This document shows, in pieces, positions 1-7,233 of a DNA stretch of 43,003 nucleotides. Each line of letters begins with the position of its first letter. Position 1 is the stretch's first letter. The notes under the pieces were generated by a model that saw only the letters and a program-made list of their open reading frames with translations, was not told where the DNA came from and did not search any database. Made by a program: the position numbers and the translations under genes. The stretch is from Burkholderiales bacterium (GTDB lineage: Bacteria; Pseudomonadota; Gammaproteobacteria; Burkholderiales; Burkholderiaceae_C). Location of the stretch: the NCBI GenBank assembly GCA_947464185.1, contig CANHVY010000034.1, positions 1 to 43,003 of the forward strand, written 5' to 3'.

Positions 1-119
1 CACCAACAGCGCGCCATGGCGCTCATCCAGGCCATTCAGCCGTAGTCAGAAACCCAAACCCGAAATCCATCGCAAGTGCTTGATGGAACAGGAGAATTCG
101 GGCGCAAGGCGGCGGAACT

Positions 120-339
120 TCAGTCTAGAAAGGCCCGGCTGGCACGCGCCAAGGCGCGCATGGTGATTGCTGTAGCTCTCGAAGAACATGGCCGCAGATC
201 GACCGGTTGCATGCCGCCCAGGCTGGTCCTCGATCTCCTCCAGAACCACCTTGCGGTGAGGCGCCAGCTTGGCGGCCAATGATGCACCCGCCATGCCGGA
301 GCCGCGGATGATGACGTCGCATGCCGTGAACATGGTCAT
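120..339 (-). pseudogene. FAD-dependent oxidoreductase (DAO-type) N-terminal remnant, frameshifted
   Basis: The first 56 codons read as the dinucleotide-binding start of a glycine/D-amino-acid-oxidase-type flavoprotein: a GxGxxG motif (residues 13-18, GSGMAG), then a stretch ending TGRSAAMFFESY that is typical of this family. Homology leaves the frame near 165-171. It resumes in another frame with RALARASRAFLD and then stops at 120-122. An intact member would have about 350-400 residues, so most of the protein is missing. The fragment lies downstream of the VOC gene on the same strand and may have been its operon partner. I infer a dead gene; a sequencing error could explain the frameshift but not the early stop and missing body. 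Confidence 0.7.
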
Positions 340-424
340 GCGCTCCGAACGTCCCTTCGGATGGGCTTGCCCACGGTCGTGGTGCCATCCATACCCGGCG
401 CCGTAGCGACGGCCGGCCCCGTGC

Positions 425-1075
425 TCAAAGGCCCAGGCCTCGACCCGACCCTACCAGGGTGTAGCGCTGCGCCCCATGGGCCAGCGTGACGACGATAGCT
501 GCCCGGTTGCCGGCACGCACTGGGATGTCGAGGTCCAGCGCGGCATAGATCGTGCGCAGGCCCTCGGGCTGCGGATGTACCACGAAGACATCCTGAGCCA
601 CTGCACCGGCAGGCGCCGTGGTCGAGGGGTGCACCGAGTCCATCCAGTCGATGTAGAACGGCACCAGTCCGCGATAGATTGCATGGTCCAGGTACAGCCC
701 CTGCCAGCGCAGCGTGTGGCCTTGCGGCGCGACGCGCGAGTTGGCTGTGCTCGGGCGCACGGCCAGCCCGGCGGCCTGAGCCCGCGACTGCACCGCCGCC
801 AGGTCGGACGATGCCATGGCGAAGCTGATCACGTCGCCCTCGGGCAGAGCCGCCACCCCTTTGGCGAAGGGCGGCCGCTGGACGCCCGCAGCTGCAACCG
901 GGGCCAACACCTCGAGGTAGCTGCATGGGCCCAGCGACAACAACGAGTTGCAGGTGCCGTAGTCGGCCGCGTGCTCGCCGCCATACAGCGGACGCAGCCC
1001 GAGGCCGGCGACCAGCGCGTCGTTCGCTGCCTGCAGGTCGGGCACGGCGTAGACCAGGTGATCGAAGGCTGACAT
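425..1075 (-). CDS. VOC-family (glyoxalase-like) protein
   Basis: A 216-residue protein that opens with FDHLVYAVPDL, the first beta strand of a vicinal-oxygen-chelate domain with its metal-ligand type His. It continues with GTCNSLLSLG and YLEVLAP, where the Glu is the second usual ligand position. The layout matches the Glyoxalase_3-like group, whose reactions are mostly unknown. The C-terminal end (GSGRGLGL) is ordinary, so the gene looks intact. It is transcribed away from the amidohydrolase gene at 1359 across a 283-bp region carrying two copies of a palindrome, so the two are probably co-regulated. Two further, longer VOC proteins in the window each follow an amidohydrolase gene, which suggests VOC chemistry on the same pathway. 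Confidence 0.85.
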   Translation of the reverse strand: MSAFDHLVYAVPDLQAANDALVAGLGLRPLYGGEHAADYGTCNSLLSLGPCSYLEVLAPVAAAGVQRPPFAKGVAALPEGDVISFAMASSDLAAVQSRAQAAGLAVRPSTANSRVAPQGHTLRWQGLYLDHAIYRGLVPFYIDWMDSVHPSTTAPAGAVAQDVFVVHPQPEGLRTIYAALDLDIPVRAGNRAAIVVTLAHGAQRYTLVGSGRGLGL

Positions 1076-1151
1076 GTGGTTGGAGATGGGCTCGGCTGGA
1101 GAGGTGACGAGGCGGCGTGCCCCGGGGACAGGCCCTAGCCTGACGAACCAT

Positions 1152-1166
1152 TTTACTAAAAGTCAA
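1152..1166. promoter_or_regulatory. Operator-like palindrome A
   Basis: TTTACT-AAA-AGTCAA is an inverted repeat of 6-bp arms around 3 bp with one mismatched pair. It matches site B (1299-1313) in 11 of 12 arm bases, and the bases just outside are also alike (an AAT follows the right arm's final A-run in both). The distance to the VOC start (1075) is about 77 bp. It is likely a dimeric regulator site; the XRE-cupin protein encoded at 6496-7179 is the only candidate regulator nearby, which is inference. Confidence 0.5.
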
Positions 1167-1298
1167 TACTGTAGACCAACATCGCACTGCGAAGCCGCGC
1201 AAGCCTACACGAGAAAGTCGCCCATTTAATCTTGATACATCATGGTTGTTTATGTGGGCAACCGAGCCAGAACCACAGGTTTTCCGCCTGTTCATAAC

Positions 1299-1313
1299 TT
1301 GACTTGAAGTCAA
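1299..1313. promoter_or_regulatory. Operator-like palindrome B
   Basis: TTGACT-TGA-AGTCAA is a perfect inverted repeat with 6-bp arms and a 3-bp centre, ending 45 bp before the amidohydrolase start at 1359. It is the second copy of the motif at 1152-1166; the centres are 147 bp apart, about 14 helical turns. The left arm resembles a -35 hexamer, but no matching -10 at the right spacing is seen. Confidence 0.55.
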
Positions 1314-1358
1314 TTCTTGATAACCTCGTCCACCTGCTTCCCGTGACCCAGGTGCCGC

Positions 1359-2690
1359 ATGTCCACCGCCCTCGCCTTCGAACACGCCACCGTGCACACC
1401 CTGGTCGGTGACGAGTCGCTTCCCAACCACACGCTGGTCGTGCGCGGCGGCCGCATTGAGGCCCTCGGCCCCTCGACCTCGCTGCACGCGCCGGCCGATG
1501 CCGAACGCATCGACGCCACTGGCTGCCATCTGCTGCCGGGCCTGGCCGACATGCACGTGCACCTCACGCCGCTGGGCGTGGGAACGGCGGACGGCTTCGC
1601 CCCCGACGAGACCACCGCGCTGGAACGCAGCGCCCAGGTTCTGCAGGTCTACCTGCTGCACGGCGTCACGACACTGCGCAACATGGCCGGCACGCCCTGG
1701 CACCTGCAGCTGCGCCACGCCGTGCGCGAAGGCCGCGTGGCCGGGCCGCGCATCCACACCACAGGCCCCGTCCTGGAAACACGCTTCACTTTCGCGCAGC
1801 TGGCCGACTTCGGCCAGCTGGTCCGCACGCCGGAAGAGGGGCGCGCCGCCGTCATCGCTCAGCACCGCGAAGGGTACGACGCCATCAAGGTCTACAACGA
1901 CATCGACGCCGACGTCTACGACGCCATCGCTGCCACCTGCCGTGAACTGGGGCTGCAGATGGTGGGCCACGTGGCCTTCTCGAAAGGGCTGGCGGGGGCG
2001 CTGGCGGCCCGGCAGGATTCCATCGAGCACTTCCGCTCCTACGACTTTGCGCTTGACACGCGGCCGGCACCCGATGGAGCGCGCTTCGTCGGTTGGCTGC
2101 ACACCACACCGGCACGCATCCGCGAGGTCGCCGAGCGCACCGCTGAGGCCGGCACTTGGAACGTGCCCACGCTGGTAGTCGAGAAGGCCCTCACCAATCC
2201 GCTGCACGCCGAGCCGCCGCCGCGCCCGCGCTGGCTGCCCGCCTGGCTGCACGACGAACTGCGGGCCGACACCTCGCGCTCTGTGTTCAAGCCCGAGTTC
2301 CTGCAGGCGATCGAGGCCGGCCGCTACCGCCGCTACGAGCTGCTATCGGCACTGGACCGCGCCGGCGCGCCGCTGATGGCCGGTAGCGACTGCCCGGGCT
2401 GCGGGCTGGTGCCCGGCGCGTCCTTGCTGGACGAGCTGGACCTGTACGTAGAGGGCGGCCTCACGCCCCGCCGCGCGCTGCGCGCGGCCACGGTGGACGC
2501 GGCGCGCTTCCTGGGACAGGACGACGAACTCGGTACCCTGGCCGCCGGCAAGCAGGCCGACGTGCTGGTGCTGCGCGCCGACCCGACCGCCAGCCTGAAG
2601 GCGCTGCGCCAGCCGGTGGGCGTGGTTGCCGCCGGTGTGTGGCACCCGGCCGATGAACTGGCCGCGGCCATGGCCGCCAGTGCGGCCTGA
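1359..2690 (+). CDS. Metal-dependent amidohydrolase
   Basis: A 443-residue amidohydrolase-superfamily enzyme. Seen: GLADMHVH with the HxH metal pair (H66, H68), IKVYND with the candidate bridging Lys (K177), GHV (H204), EHF (H224) and the catalytic-Asp motif SDCPG (D344). A small beta-sandwich domain at both ends is normal for the family. The arrangement is that of the imidazolonepropionase/prolidase-like group, which includes metal-dependent carboxypeptidases cleaving N-acyl amino acids and dipeptides. The specific substrate cannot be read from sequence. No signal peptide is seen, so it is probably cytoplasmic. It is first of a plus-strand group with the next amidohydrolase, VOC and KBL genes, and the palindrome-bearing region lies directly upstream. 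Confidence 0.92.
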   Translation: MSTALAFEHATVHTLVGDESLPNHTLVVRGGRIEALGPSTSLHAPADAERIDATGCHLLPGLADMHVHLTPLGVGTADGFAPDETTALERSAQVLQVYLLHGVTTLRNMAGTPWHLQLRHAVREGRVAGPRIHTTGPVLETRFTFAQLADFGQLVRTPEEGRAAVIAQHREGYDAIKVYNDIDADVYDAIAATCRELGLQMVGHVAFSKGLAGALAARQDSIEHFRSYDFALDTRPAPDGARFVGWLHTTPARIREVAERTAEAGTWNVPTLVVEKALTNPLHAEPPPRPRWLPAWLHDELRADTSRSVFKPEFLQAIEAGRYRRYELLSALDRAGAPLMAGSDCPGCGLVPGASLLDELDLYVEGGLTPRRALRAATVDAARFLGQDDELGTLAAGKQADVLVLRADPTASLKALRQPVGVVAAGVWHPADELAAAMAASAA

Positions 2691-2760
2691 CAGGTGACCC
2701 CAGCCGAGCCGCTGCTTGCGCCGCTTCAACCCCTTCGCCACTTCATCCAGGGAGACATCC

Positions 2761-4359
2761 GTGCACCCCACCCACCTGCCTACCCCACCCGCGCCAATAC
2801 AGCGCCCCGGCCGCTGGCGCAGCTTCTGCTGCCCCATGCACATGGCCTGGGCATTGCCCATGGGCATGGGGGCCGCCACCGAGGCCGCAGCCCCCGCTGG
2901 CCCGGTCCCCAGCTTCGTCGACGGCACCGTGCACGCGCTGTCGCCTTTCGCCACGCGTGGCGACGAGGCCACACGTGACCTCTTCGACACCGTCGCCCCA
3001 GGCCGGCTGGTCGTGATTCAGGGCGCCACCGTCGTTCCTATGCACGGCGCGAAGATGCTGCCGGCTCACGACGTGCTGGTGCGCGACGGCCGCATCCTCG
3101 CCGTCCAGCCCACCGGCGCAGGCGCGCCCGAAGGTGCGCTGTGCATCGATGCCACCGCCCTCACGCTACTGCCTGGCCTGGCCGACATGCACACCCACCC
3201 GGGCACGTCCACCTCGGCGCAGATGTGGGGCGCCATGCTGGGCGTCAGCGCCGACGTGATGACTCTTCCCTACGACCTGCAGATGTTCTTGTACCTGGCC
3301 GGCGGCATCACTCGCATCCAGGTGATGGCCGGCACGCCCGAGTATCTGGCGCTGCGCGATTCGCTGCGCAGTAGCCGGCTGCGCGGGCCGCGCATGCGCG
3401 TGGCCTCGCCCGTGATCGACGGCTACCCGGCCGTCTGGTCGCCCACCATCACCTGGCAAGTCAGCGACGCAGCAGGCGGCCGCACCGCCGCGCGCCAGGT
3501 GCACGAGGCCGGCTACGACTTCGCCAAGCCCTACACCCGCATGCCCTACGAGGCCTATGTGGCCTTCAGCGCCGAGTGCAACGCGTTGGGCGTGGAGCGC
3601 ACCGGCCACATCCCGGCCGAGGTGCGGGTGGAAGAAGCGCTGTTGCGCGGCCAGCGCGGCGTGGCCCACACCTTCGAGTTGTTCTACAACGACCCGCCCG
3701 AAAGCCGCGCCAACCTCGGCCTGCTGGCACGCCGCGCCAGGCTGTGCGCCGAACTGGGCGTGACGGTGCAGACCACCTTCTGCGTGTCGCGCGCCTTCGA
3801 GTACGACATCGGCCAGGTCGGCCCCGAGGCCTACCCGCTGGACGACCTGCTCGACCCGGTGCTGCGCTGGTTGATGCACCCGGCATCGCCCTTCCTCAAG
3901 GCCTTTGGCCAGGACCCGCAGATGCAATACCAGGGTCGCGACTGCATCACCCACACGCTGAACATGCTGCGCGCGCTGCATGCCGAGGGCGTGCAGTTGG
4001 TTACGGGCACCGACATCCCCAGCAGCAACGCCGCAGGGCGCCACACTGCGCACGACGAGCTGGAGGTGCTGGTGCGAGACGTGGGCCTGAGCCCGCTGGA
4101 TGCACTGCGCGCCGCCACCGTGAACGCGGCTGCGCACATGGGCGACAACGAGTCGGGCACGGTCGTGCCCGGCCAGCGCGCCGAGCTGGTGCTGCTGCGC
4201 GGCAACCCTTTGGACGACATCGCGGCCACCCGCCAGGTCGAAGCCGTGGTGATGGGCGATGCGCTGCTGACCCGCGCCGCCATCGACCGCGGCCTGCAGC
4301 GCGTGCGGGACTTGTACGACGCGATGCCGGTGCCGCAGCACCCGGCAACCCAGCCCTGA
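2761..4359 (+). CDS. Amidohydrolase with N-terminal extension
   Basis: A GTG start at 2761 is preferred over the ATG at 2716 because AGGGAGA lies 6 bases upstream of it; this gives 532 residues. The first roughly 80 residues are an extension with a WRSFCCPMH motif. The amidohydrolase domain follows: HxH (H144, H146), FAKPY with candidate bridging Lys K256, GHIP (H283), VAH (H303) and TGTDIP (D418). It is a paralogue of the protein encoded at 12392-14029, sharing the extension motif, LPAHDV, GYDFAKPY and ELFYN. Each copy is followed by a two-domain VOC gene. The substrate is unknown; amide or lactam hydrolysis is the family's usual chemistry. Confidence 0.9.
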   Translation: MHPTHLPTPPAPIQRPGRWRSFCCPMHMAWALPMGMGAATEAAAPAGPVPSFVDGTVHALSPFATRGDEATRDLFDTVAPGRLVVIQGATVVPMHGAKMLPAHDVLVRDGRILAVQPTGAGAPEGALCIDATALTLLPGLADMHTHPGTSTSAQMWGAMLGVSADVMTLPYDLQMFLYLAGGITRIQVMAGTPEYLALRDSLRSSRLRGPRMRVASPVIDGYPAVWSPTITWQVSDAAGGRTAARQVHEAGYDFAKPYTRMPYEAYVAFSAECNALGVERTGHIPAEVRVEEALLRGQRGVAHTFELFYNDPPESRANLGLLARRARLCAELGVTVQTTFCVSRAFEYDIGQVGPEAYPLDDLLDPVLRWLMHPASPFLKAFGQDPQMQYQGRDCITHTLNMLRALHAEGVQLVTGTDIPSSNAAGRHTAHDELEVLVRDVGLSPLDALRAATVNAAAHMGDNESGTVVPGQRAELVLLRGNPLDDIAATRQVEAVVMGDALLTRAAIDRGLQRVRDLYDAMPVPQHPATQP

Positions 4360-4379
4360 CCAGAACCTGGAGAACCTGC

Positions 4380-5237
4380 GTGTCACCCAAGACCCTCGAC
4401 CACTTCATCATCCTCGTCGAGCCGCTGGAGCCGGCCGTGGCCGCCTACCAGCGCCTGGGCTTCCACGTGCAGCCCATCGCACGGCACCTGAGCATCGGCT
4501 CCTCAAACGCCGTCATCCACCTGCACCACACCTACCTGGAGCTGTTCACGCTGGGCGATGCGCCTGCCCTGTTCCAAGACGCCTACCGCCCGCGCCTGCA
4601 GGCTGGTCCCGGGCTGTGTCACGTCAGCCTGGACAGCCAGAGCCTGGAAGCCGACCAGGCCCGCCTGCTGGCGGCCGGCCTGCAGCCCGGCACCATCGCC
4701 AGCGCGCGGCGCCGCATGGTGCACCCTGAGGGGCGCGAGGACGAAACCCAGAGCTCGTTCATGTACTGCTGGCGCGAACAGCACCGCTACCTTTCGCTGT
4801 TCGTGTCGCACCACGCCAAGCCCGAGACCATCTTTGTCGATGGCCACGTCAACCACACCAACGGCGCGCAGGAGGTGACGCGCTGCGTGTTCCAGTCGGA
4901 AGACCCAGCGCTGGACCTGCCGTACTTCCGCACCCTGTACGGCCGCAGCGAGACCGACCGAACGGTGGACGGCTTCCGCTTCGTGGGCCCGCGCGGCGAG
5001 GTCAGCGAGGTCATCACCCCCGCCGCCGCGGCCGCCCGCTACGGCGCGGCGATGCCGGGACCCGGCCTCGCCGGGCTGGGGGCGCTGCCGCTTGCAATGC
5101 ACTACCGCGTGAACTCGATGGCGCAGTGCGAACAGCACCTGCGTGGCGCCGGGCTCGATGCGGCCGCCGTGGGCGGCAGCCTGGTCGTGCCGGCCGCACA
5201 GGCCTGCGGCGTGGTCACGGTGTTCGAGGCGGCTTGA
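4380..5237 (+). CDS. Two-domain VOC-family protein (paralogue 1)
   Basis: The GTG start at 4380 has GGAG 7 bases upstream and follows the amidohydrolase stop by 20 bp. The frame is open much further upstream, but that part overlaps the previous gene and is not coding. The 285-residue product begins TLDHFIILV and continues with HTYLELF and GLCHVSL, so His, Glu and His ligand positions are visible. A second VOC-like half ends with GEVSEVI and VVPAAQACGVV. It belongs to the Glyoxalase_3-like group; no reaction is known. It is paralogous to the protein at 14026 (shared LDH..., KPETI/KPDTI, VPAA.A.GV). Confidence 0.85.
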   Translation: MSPKTLDHFIILVEPLEPAVAAYQRLGFHVQPIARHLSIGSSNAVIHLHHTYLELFTLGDAPALFQDAYRPRLQAGPGLCHVSLDSQSLEADQARLLAAGLQPGTIASARRRMVHPEGREDETQSSFMYCWREQHRYLSLFVSHHAKPETIFVDGHVNHTNGAQEVTRCVFQSEDPALDLPYFRTLYGRSETDRTVDGFRFVGPRGEVSEVITPAAAAARYGAAMPGPGLAGLGALPLAMHYRVNSMAQCEQHLRGAGLDAAAVGGSLVVPAAQACGVVTVFEAA

Positions 5238-5270
5238 CGCCCAAGCCCGGAGCATGCCGAAGCGCCCCCC

Positions 5271-6449
5271 ATGAGCGACCCCGCCTTCAACGCCCGCATC
5301 GCCTCACAACTGCAGGTCCTGCAGGACGCCGGCGTGCGCAAGACCGAGCACGTCATCACCAGCGCGCAGGGCGCACGCGTCCGCCTGGCCGACGGCCGCG
5401 AGCTCGTCAACCTGTGCTCGAACAACTACCTGGGCCTGGCCAACGATCCACGGCTGATCGACGCGGCCGCCGCGGCCCTGAAGAGCCACGGCCTGGGCCT
5501 GGCCTCGGTGCGCTTCATCTGCGGCACGCAAGACCTGCACAAGCAGCTGGAAGCACGCATCGCAGCCTTCGTGGGAACCGAAGACGCAGTGCTGTACGCC
5601 GCCGCCTTCGACGCCAACGGCGGCCTGTTCGAGCCGCTGCTCGACGAAGCCGACGCGGTGATCAGCGACGAACTGAACCACGCCTCCATCATCGACGGCA
5701 TCCGGCTATGCAAGGCGCGCCGCTGGCGCTACCGCCACGACGACATGGACGACCTGCGGCGCTGCTTGCGCGAAGCACGCGCCGGCGGCGCGCGCACGGT
5801 GCTGGTGTTCACCGACGGCGTGTTCTCGATGGACGGCCGCATCGCCCAGCTGGCCGAGGTGCGCAGACTGTGTGACGAACATGAGGCGCTACTGGGCGTG
5901 GACGATTGCCATGCCACCGGCGTGATTGGCCCGCACGGCCGCGGCACGGCGGCCCACTGCGGCGTCTTCGGGCGGGTGGACCTCATCACCGGCACCTTCG
6001 GCAAGGCGCTGGGCGGTGCCTCGGGCGGCTTCACGGCGTGCAGCCGGCCGGTGGCCGAACTGCTGCGGCAGCGGTCCCGACCCTACCTGTTTTCCAACTC
6101 GCTGGCACCTCCGCTGGTGGGCGCGGCGCTGACCGCGCTGGAACTGCTGGAACGTTCCGACGCTGGCGTGCGGCGCGTGCAGGCGCACGCCGCGCGCTTC
6201 CGTACGGCGCTCCAGGCTCAGGGGCACACGCTTATCGGCAGCGGCCACCCCATCGTGCCGGTGATGCTGGGCGACGAACACGCCGCCAAGGCGCTGGCGC
6301 AGCGGCTGCACCACGCCGGCGTGCATGCCGTGGCCTTTTCCTACCCGGTGGTGCCGCAGGGCAAGGCACGCATACGCACGCAGCTGAGTGCGGCGCATGC
6401 CGAAGCCGATCTCGACCAGGCGGTGACAGCTTTCGCCACTTCCGGCTGA
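5271..6449 (+). CDS. kbl: Alpha-oxoamine synthase, 2-amino-3-ketobutyrate CoA ligase type
   Basis: A 392-residue PLP enzyme of the KBL/BioF/HemA/SPT family. Seen: NNYLGLAND near the N-terminus, DDCHATG (D211, H214), the PLP-lysine motif TGTFGKALGG (K245), and a C-terminal FSYPVVPQGKARIRTQ block that is closest to KBL rather than BioF. The standard KBL reaction cleaves 2-amino-3-oxobutyrate with CoA to glycine and acetyl-CoA. No threonine dehydrogenase lies beside it, so the substrate may differ. The reverse direction, condensing glycine with an acyl-CoA, is also possible. It lies 33 bp after the VOC gene and is last in its group. The start lacks a strong Shine-Dalgarno sequence. Confidence 0.85.
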   Translation: MSDPAFNARIASQLQVLQDAGVRKTEHVITSAQGARVRLADGRELVNLCSNNYLGLANDPRLIDAAAAALKSHGLGLASVRFICGTQDLHKQLEARIAAFVGTEDAVLYAAAFDANGGLFEPLLDEADAVISDELNHASIIDGIRLCKARRWRYRHDDMDDLRRCLREARAGGARTVLVFTDGVFSMDGRIAQLAEVRRLCDEHEALLGVDDCHATGVIGPHGRGTAAHCGVFGRVDLITGTFGKALGGASGGFTACSRPVAELLRQRSRPYLFSNSLAPPLVGAALTALELLERSDAGVRRVQAHAARFRTALQAQGHTLIGSGHPIVPVMLGDEHAAKALAQRLHHAGVHAVAFSYPVVPQGKARIRTQLSAAHAEADLDQAVTAFATSG

Positions 6450-6495
6450 TGGGCCTCGGCAGACTGGGCACTGAACAAGGGCCCGACGGAGAGGC

Positions 6496-7179
6496 TCAGG
6501 GCAGCCCGCGCACGGTCTTTCCAGGCACGGGCTGGCCGGGGTTCATGCCAGCTGAGGTCAGCCAACCCTCCACCGCCAGAACCTCCAACGGTCCACCCGG
6601 CAAGTCCACCATCTCGTGCGGCACCTCGCCCCGGTAGGTGAGCGAATCACCCGGGCGCAGGTGGTAGCGGCGCTCGCCGATCTGCATGACCAGCTCACCG
6701 CGGATAACGTGGTCGATCCAGAACCCGTCGAACTGCACGGGCTTGGGGAACTTGGCCCCGGGCTCGGCCCGCATGCGCACCAGCCGGATCTGGATGCCGG
6801 GCAACTCCATCGAGCCCAGCAGCGTCACCTGAATGCCGTCATGCACGTCACCGCCGGGCAGCACGGGCTCCTGCGTCCGCGACACGAACTCAGGCTCCAT
6901 CGACGCCGCCGGCCCGCCGAACAGATCGGCCAGGCCGATGCCCAGCCCCTCGGCCAGGGACAGCAGCACCGGCACCGAAGGCATGCGCTCGGCGCTTTCG
7001 ATCTTGGACAGCATGGCCTTGCTGATGCCCACGGTCTGCGCCAGCGTCGACGCCGTCATGTGCTGGTGCATGCGGTGGGTGCGCAGCCGCCGCGCCAACG
7101 TGTGGCGCAGGTGGCTGACGCGCGGGTGGCCGTCGTCGACATCGTCGTCGGCCGGCTCTTGATGGGGCGTGTCGCTCAT
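6496..7179 (-). CDS. XRE-family regulator with C-terminal cupin domain
   Basis: About 227 residues from the ATG at 7179; ATG 7188 and GTG 7224 are alternatives, the last beginning only 9 bp after the receptor stop. A helix-turn-helix of the XRE/Cro type spans about residues 25-88 (LAQTVGISKAMLSKIES). A cupin barrel fills the second half, with GFWIDHVIRGELVMQIG and LRPGDSLTYRGEVPHE. This two-domain plan is common in regulators of amino-acid and polyamine catabolism (PuuR-like), where the cupin senses a small ligand. It is downstream of, and probably co-transcribed with, the TonB receptor gene. It is the only dedicated regulator in the left half, so it is the best candidate for the palindromes at 1152 and 1299. 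Confidence 0.88.
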   Translation of the reverse strand: MSDTPHQEPADDDVDDGHPRVSHLRHTLARRLRTHRMHQHMTASTLAQTVGISKAMLSKIESAERMPSVPVLLSLAEGLGIGLADLFGGPAASMEPEFVSRTQEPVLPGGDVHDGIQVTLLGSMELPGIQIRLVRMRAEPGAKFPKPVQFDGFWIDHVIRGELVMQIGERRYHLRPGDSLTYRGEVPHEMVDLPGGPLEVLAVEGWLTSAGMNPGQPVPGKTVRGLP

Positions 7180-7233
7180 GGTTCGCATGCTAAGCCCGCC
7201 ATGCGTCCCAGCCACCACCGACACCGTCTGACT

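Larger units (their letters stand above)
1076..1358. promoter_or_regulatory. Divergent intergenic region between VOC and amidohydrolase genes
   Basis: This 283-bp spacer is clearly richer in A/T than the flanking genes and separates two divergently transcribed genes. It contains the two 15-bp inverted repeats listed separately. I could not pick a convincing -35/-10 pair for either direction. No small ORF with a plausible ribosome-binding site was seen. Confidence 0.6.

Noticed and set aside
1..45. Possible C-terminal tail of a plus-strand gene (14 codons to a stop at 43-45)
   Set aside because: Too short to recognise, with no supporting family signal.
336..2252. Long minus-strand open frame of 638 codons across the VOC and amidohydrolase region
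   Set aside because: It is antisense and out of frame to two genes with clear motifs, has low-complexity Arg/Gly/Ala-rich translation, and no domain is recognisable. High GC content makes such frames common.
3166..4386. Minus-strand frame of 406 codons opposite the second amidohydrolase
   Set aside because: It is a mirror frame of a well-supported enzyme gene; the translation is His/Gln/Val-rich without motifs.
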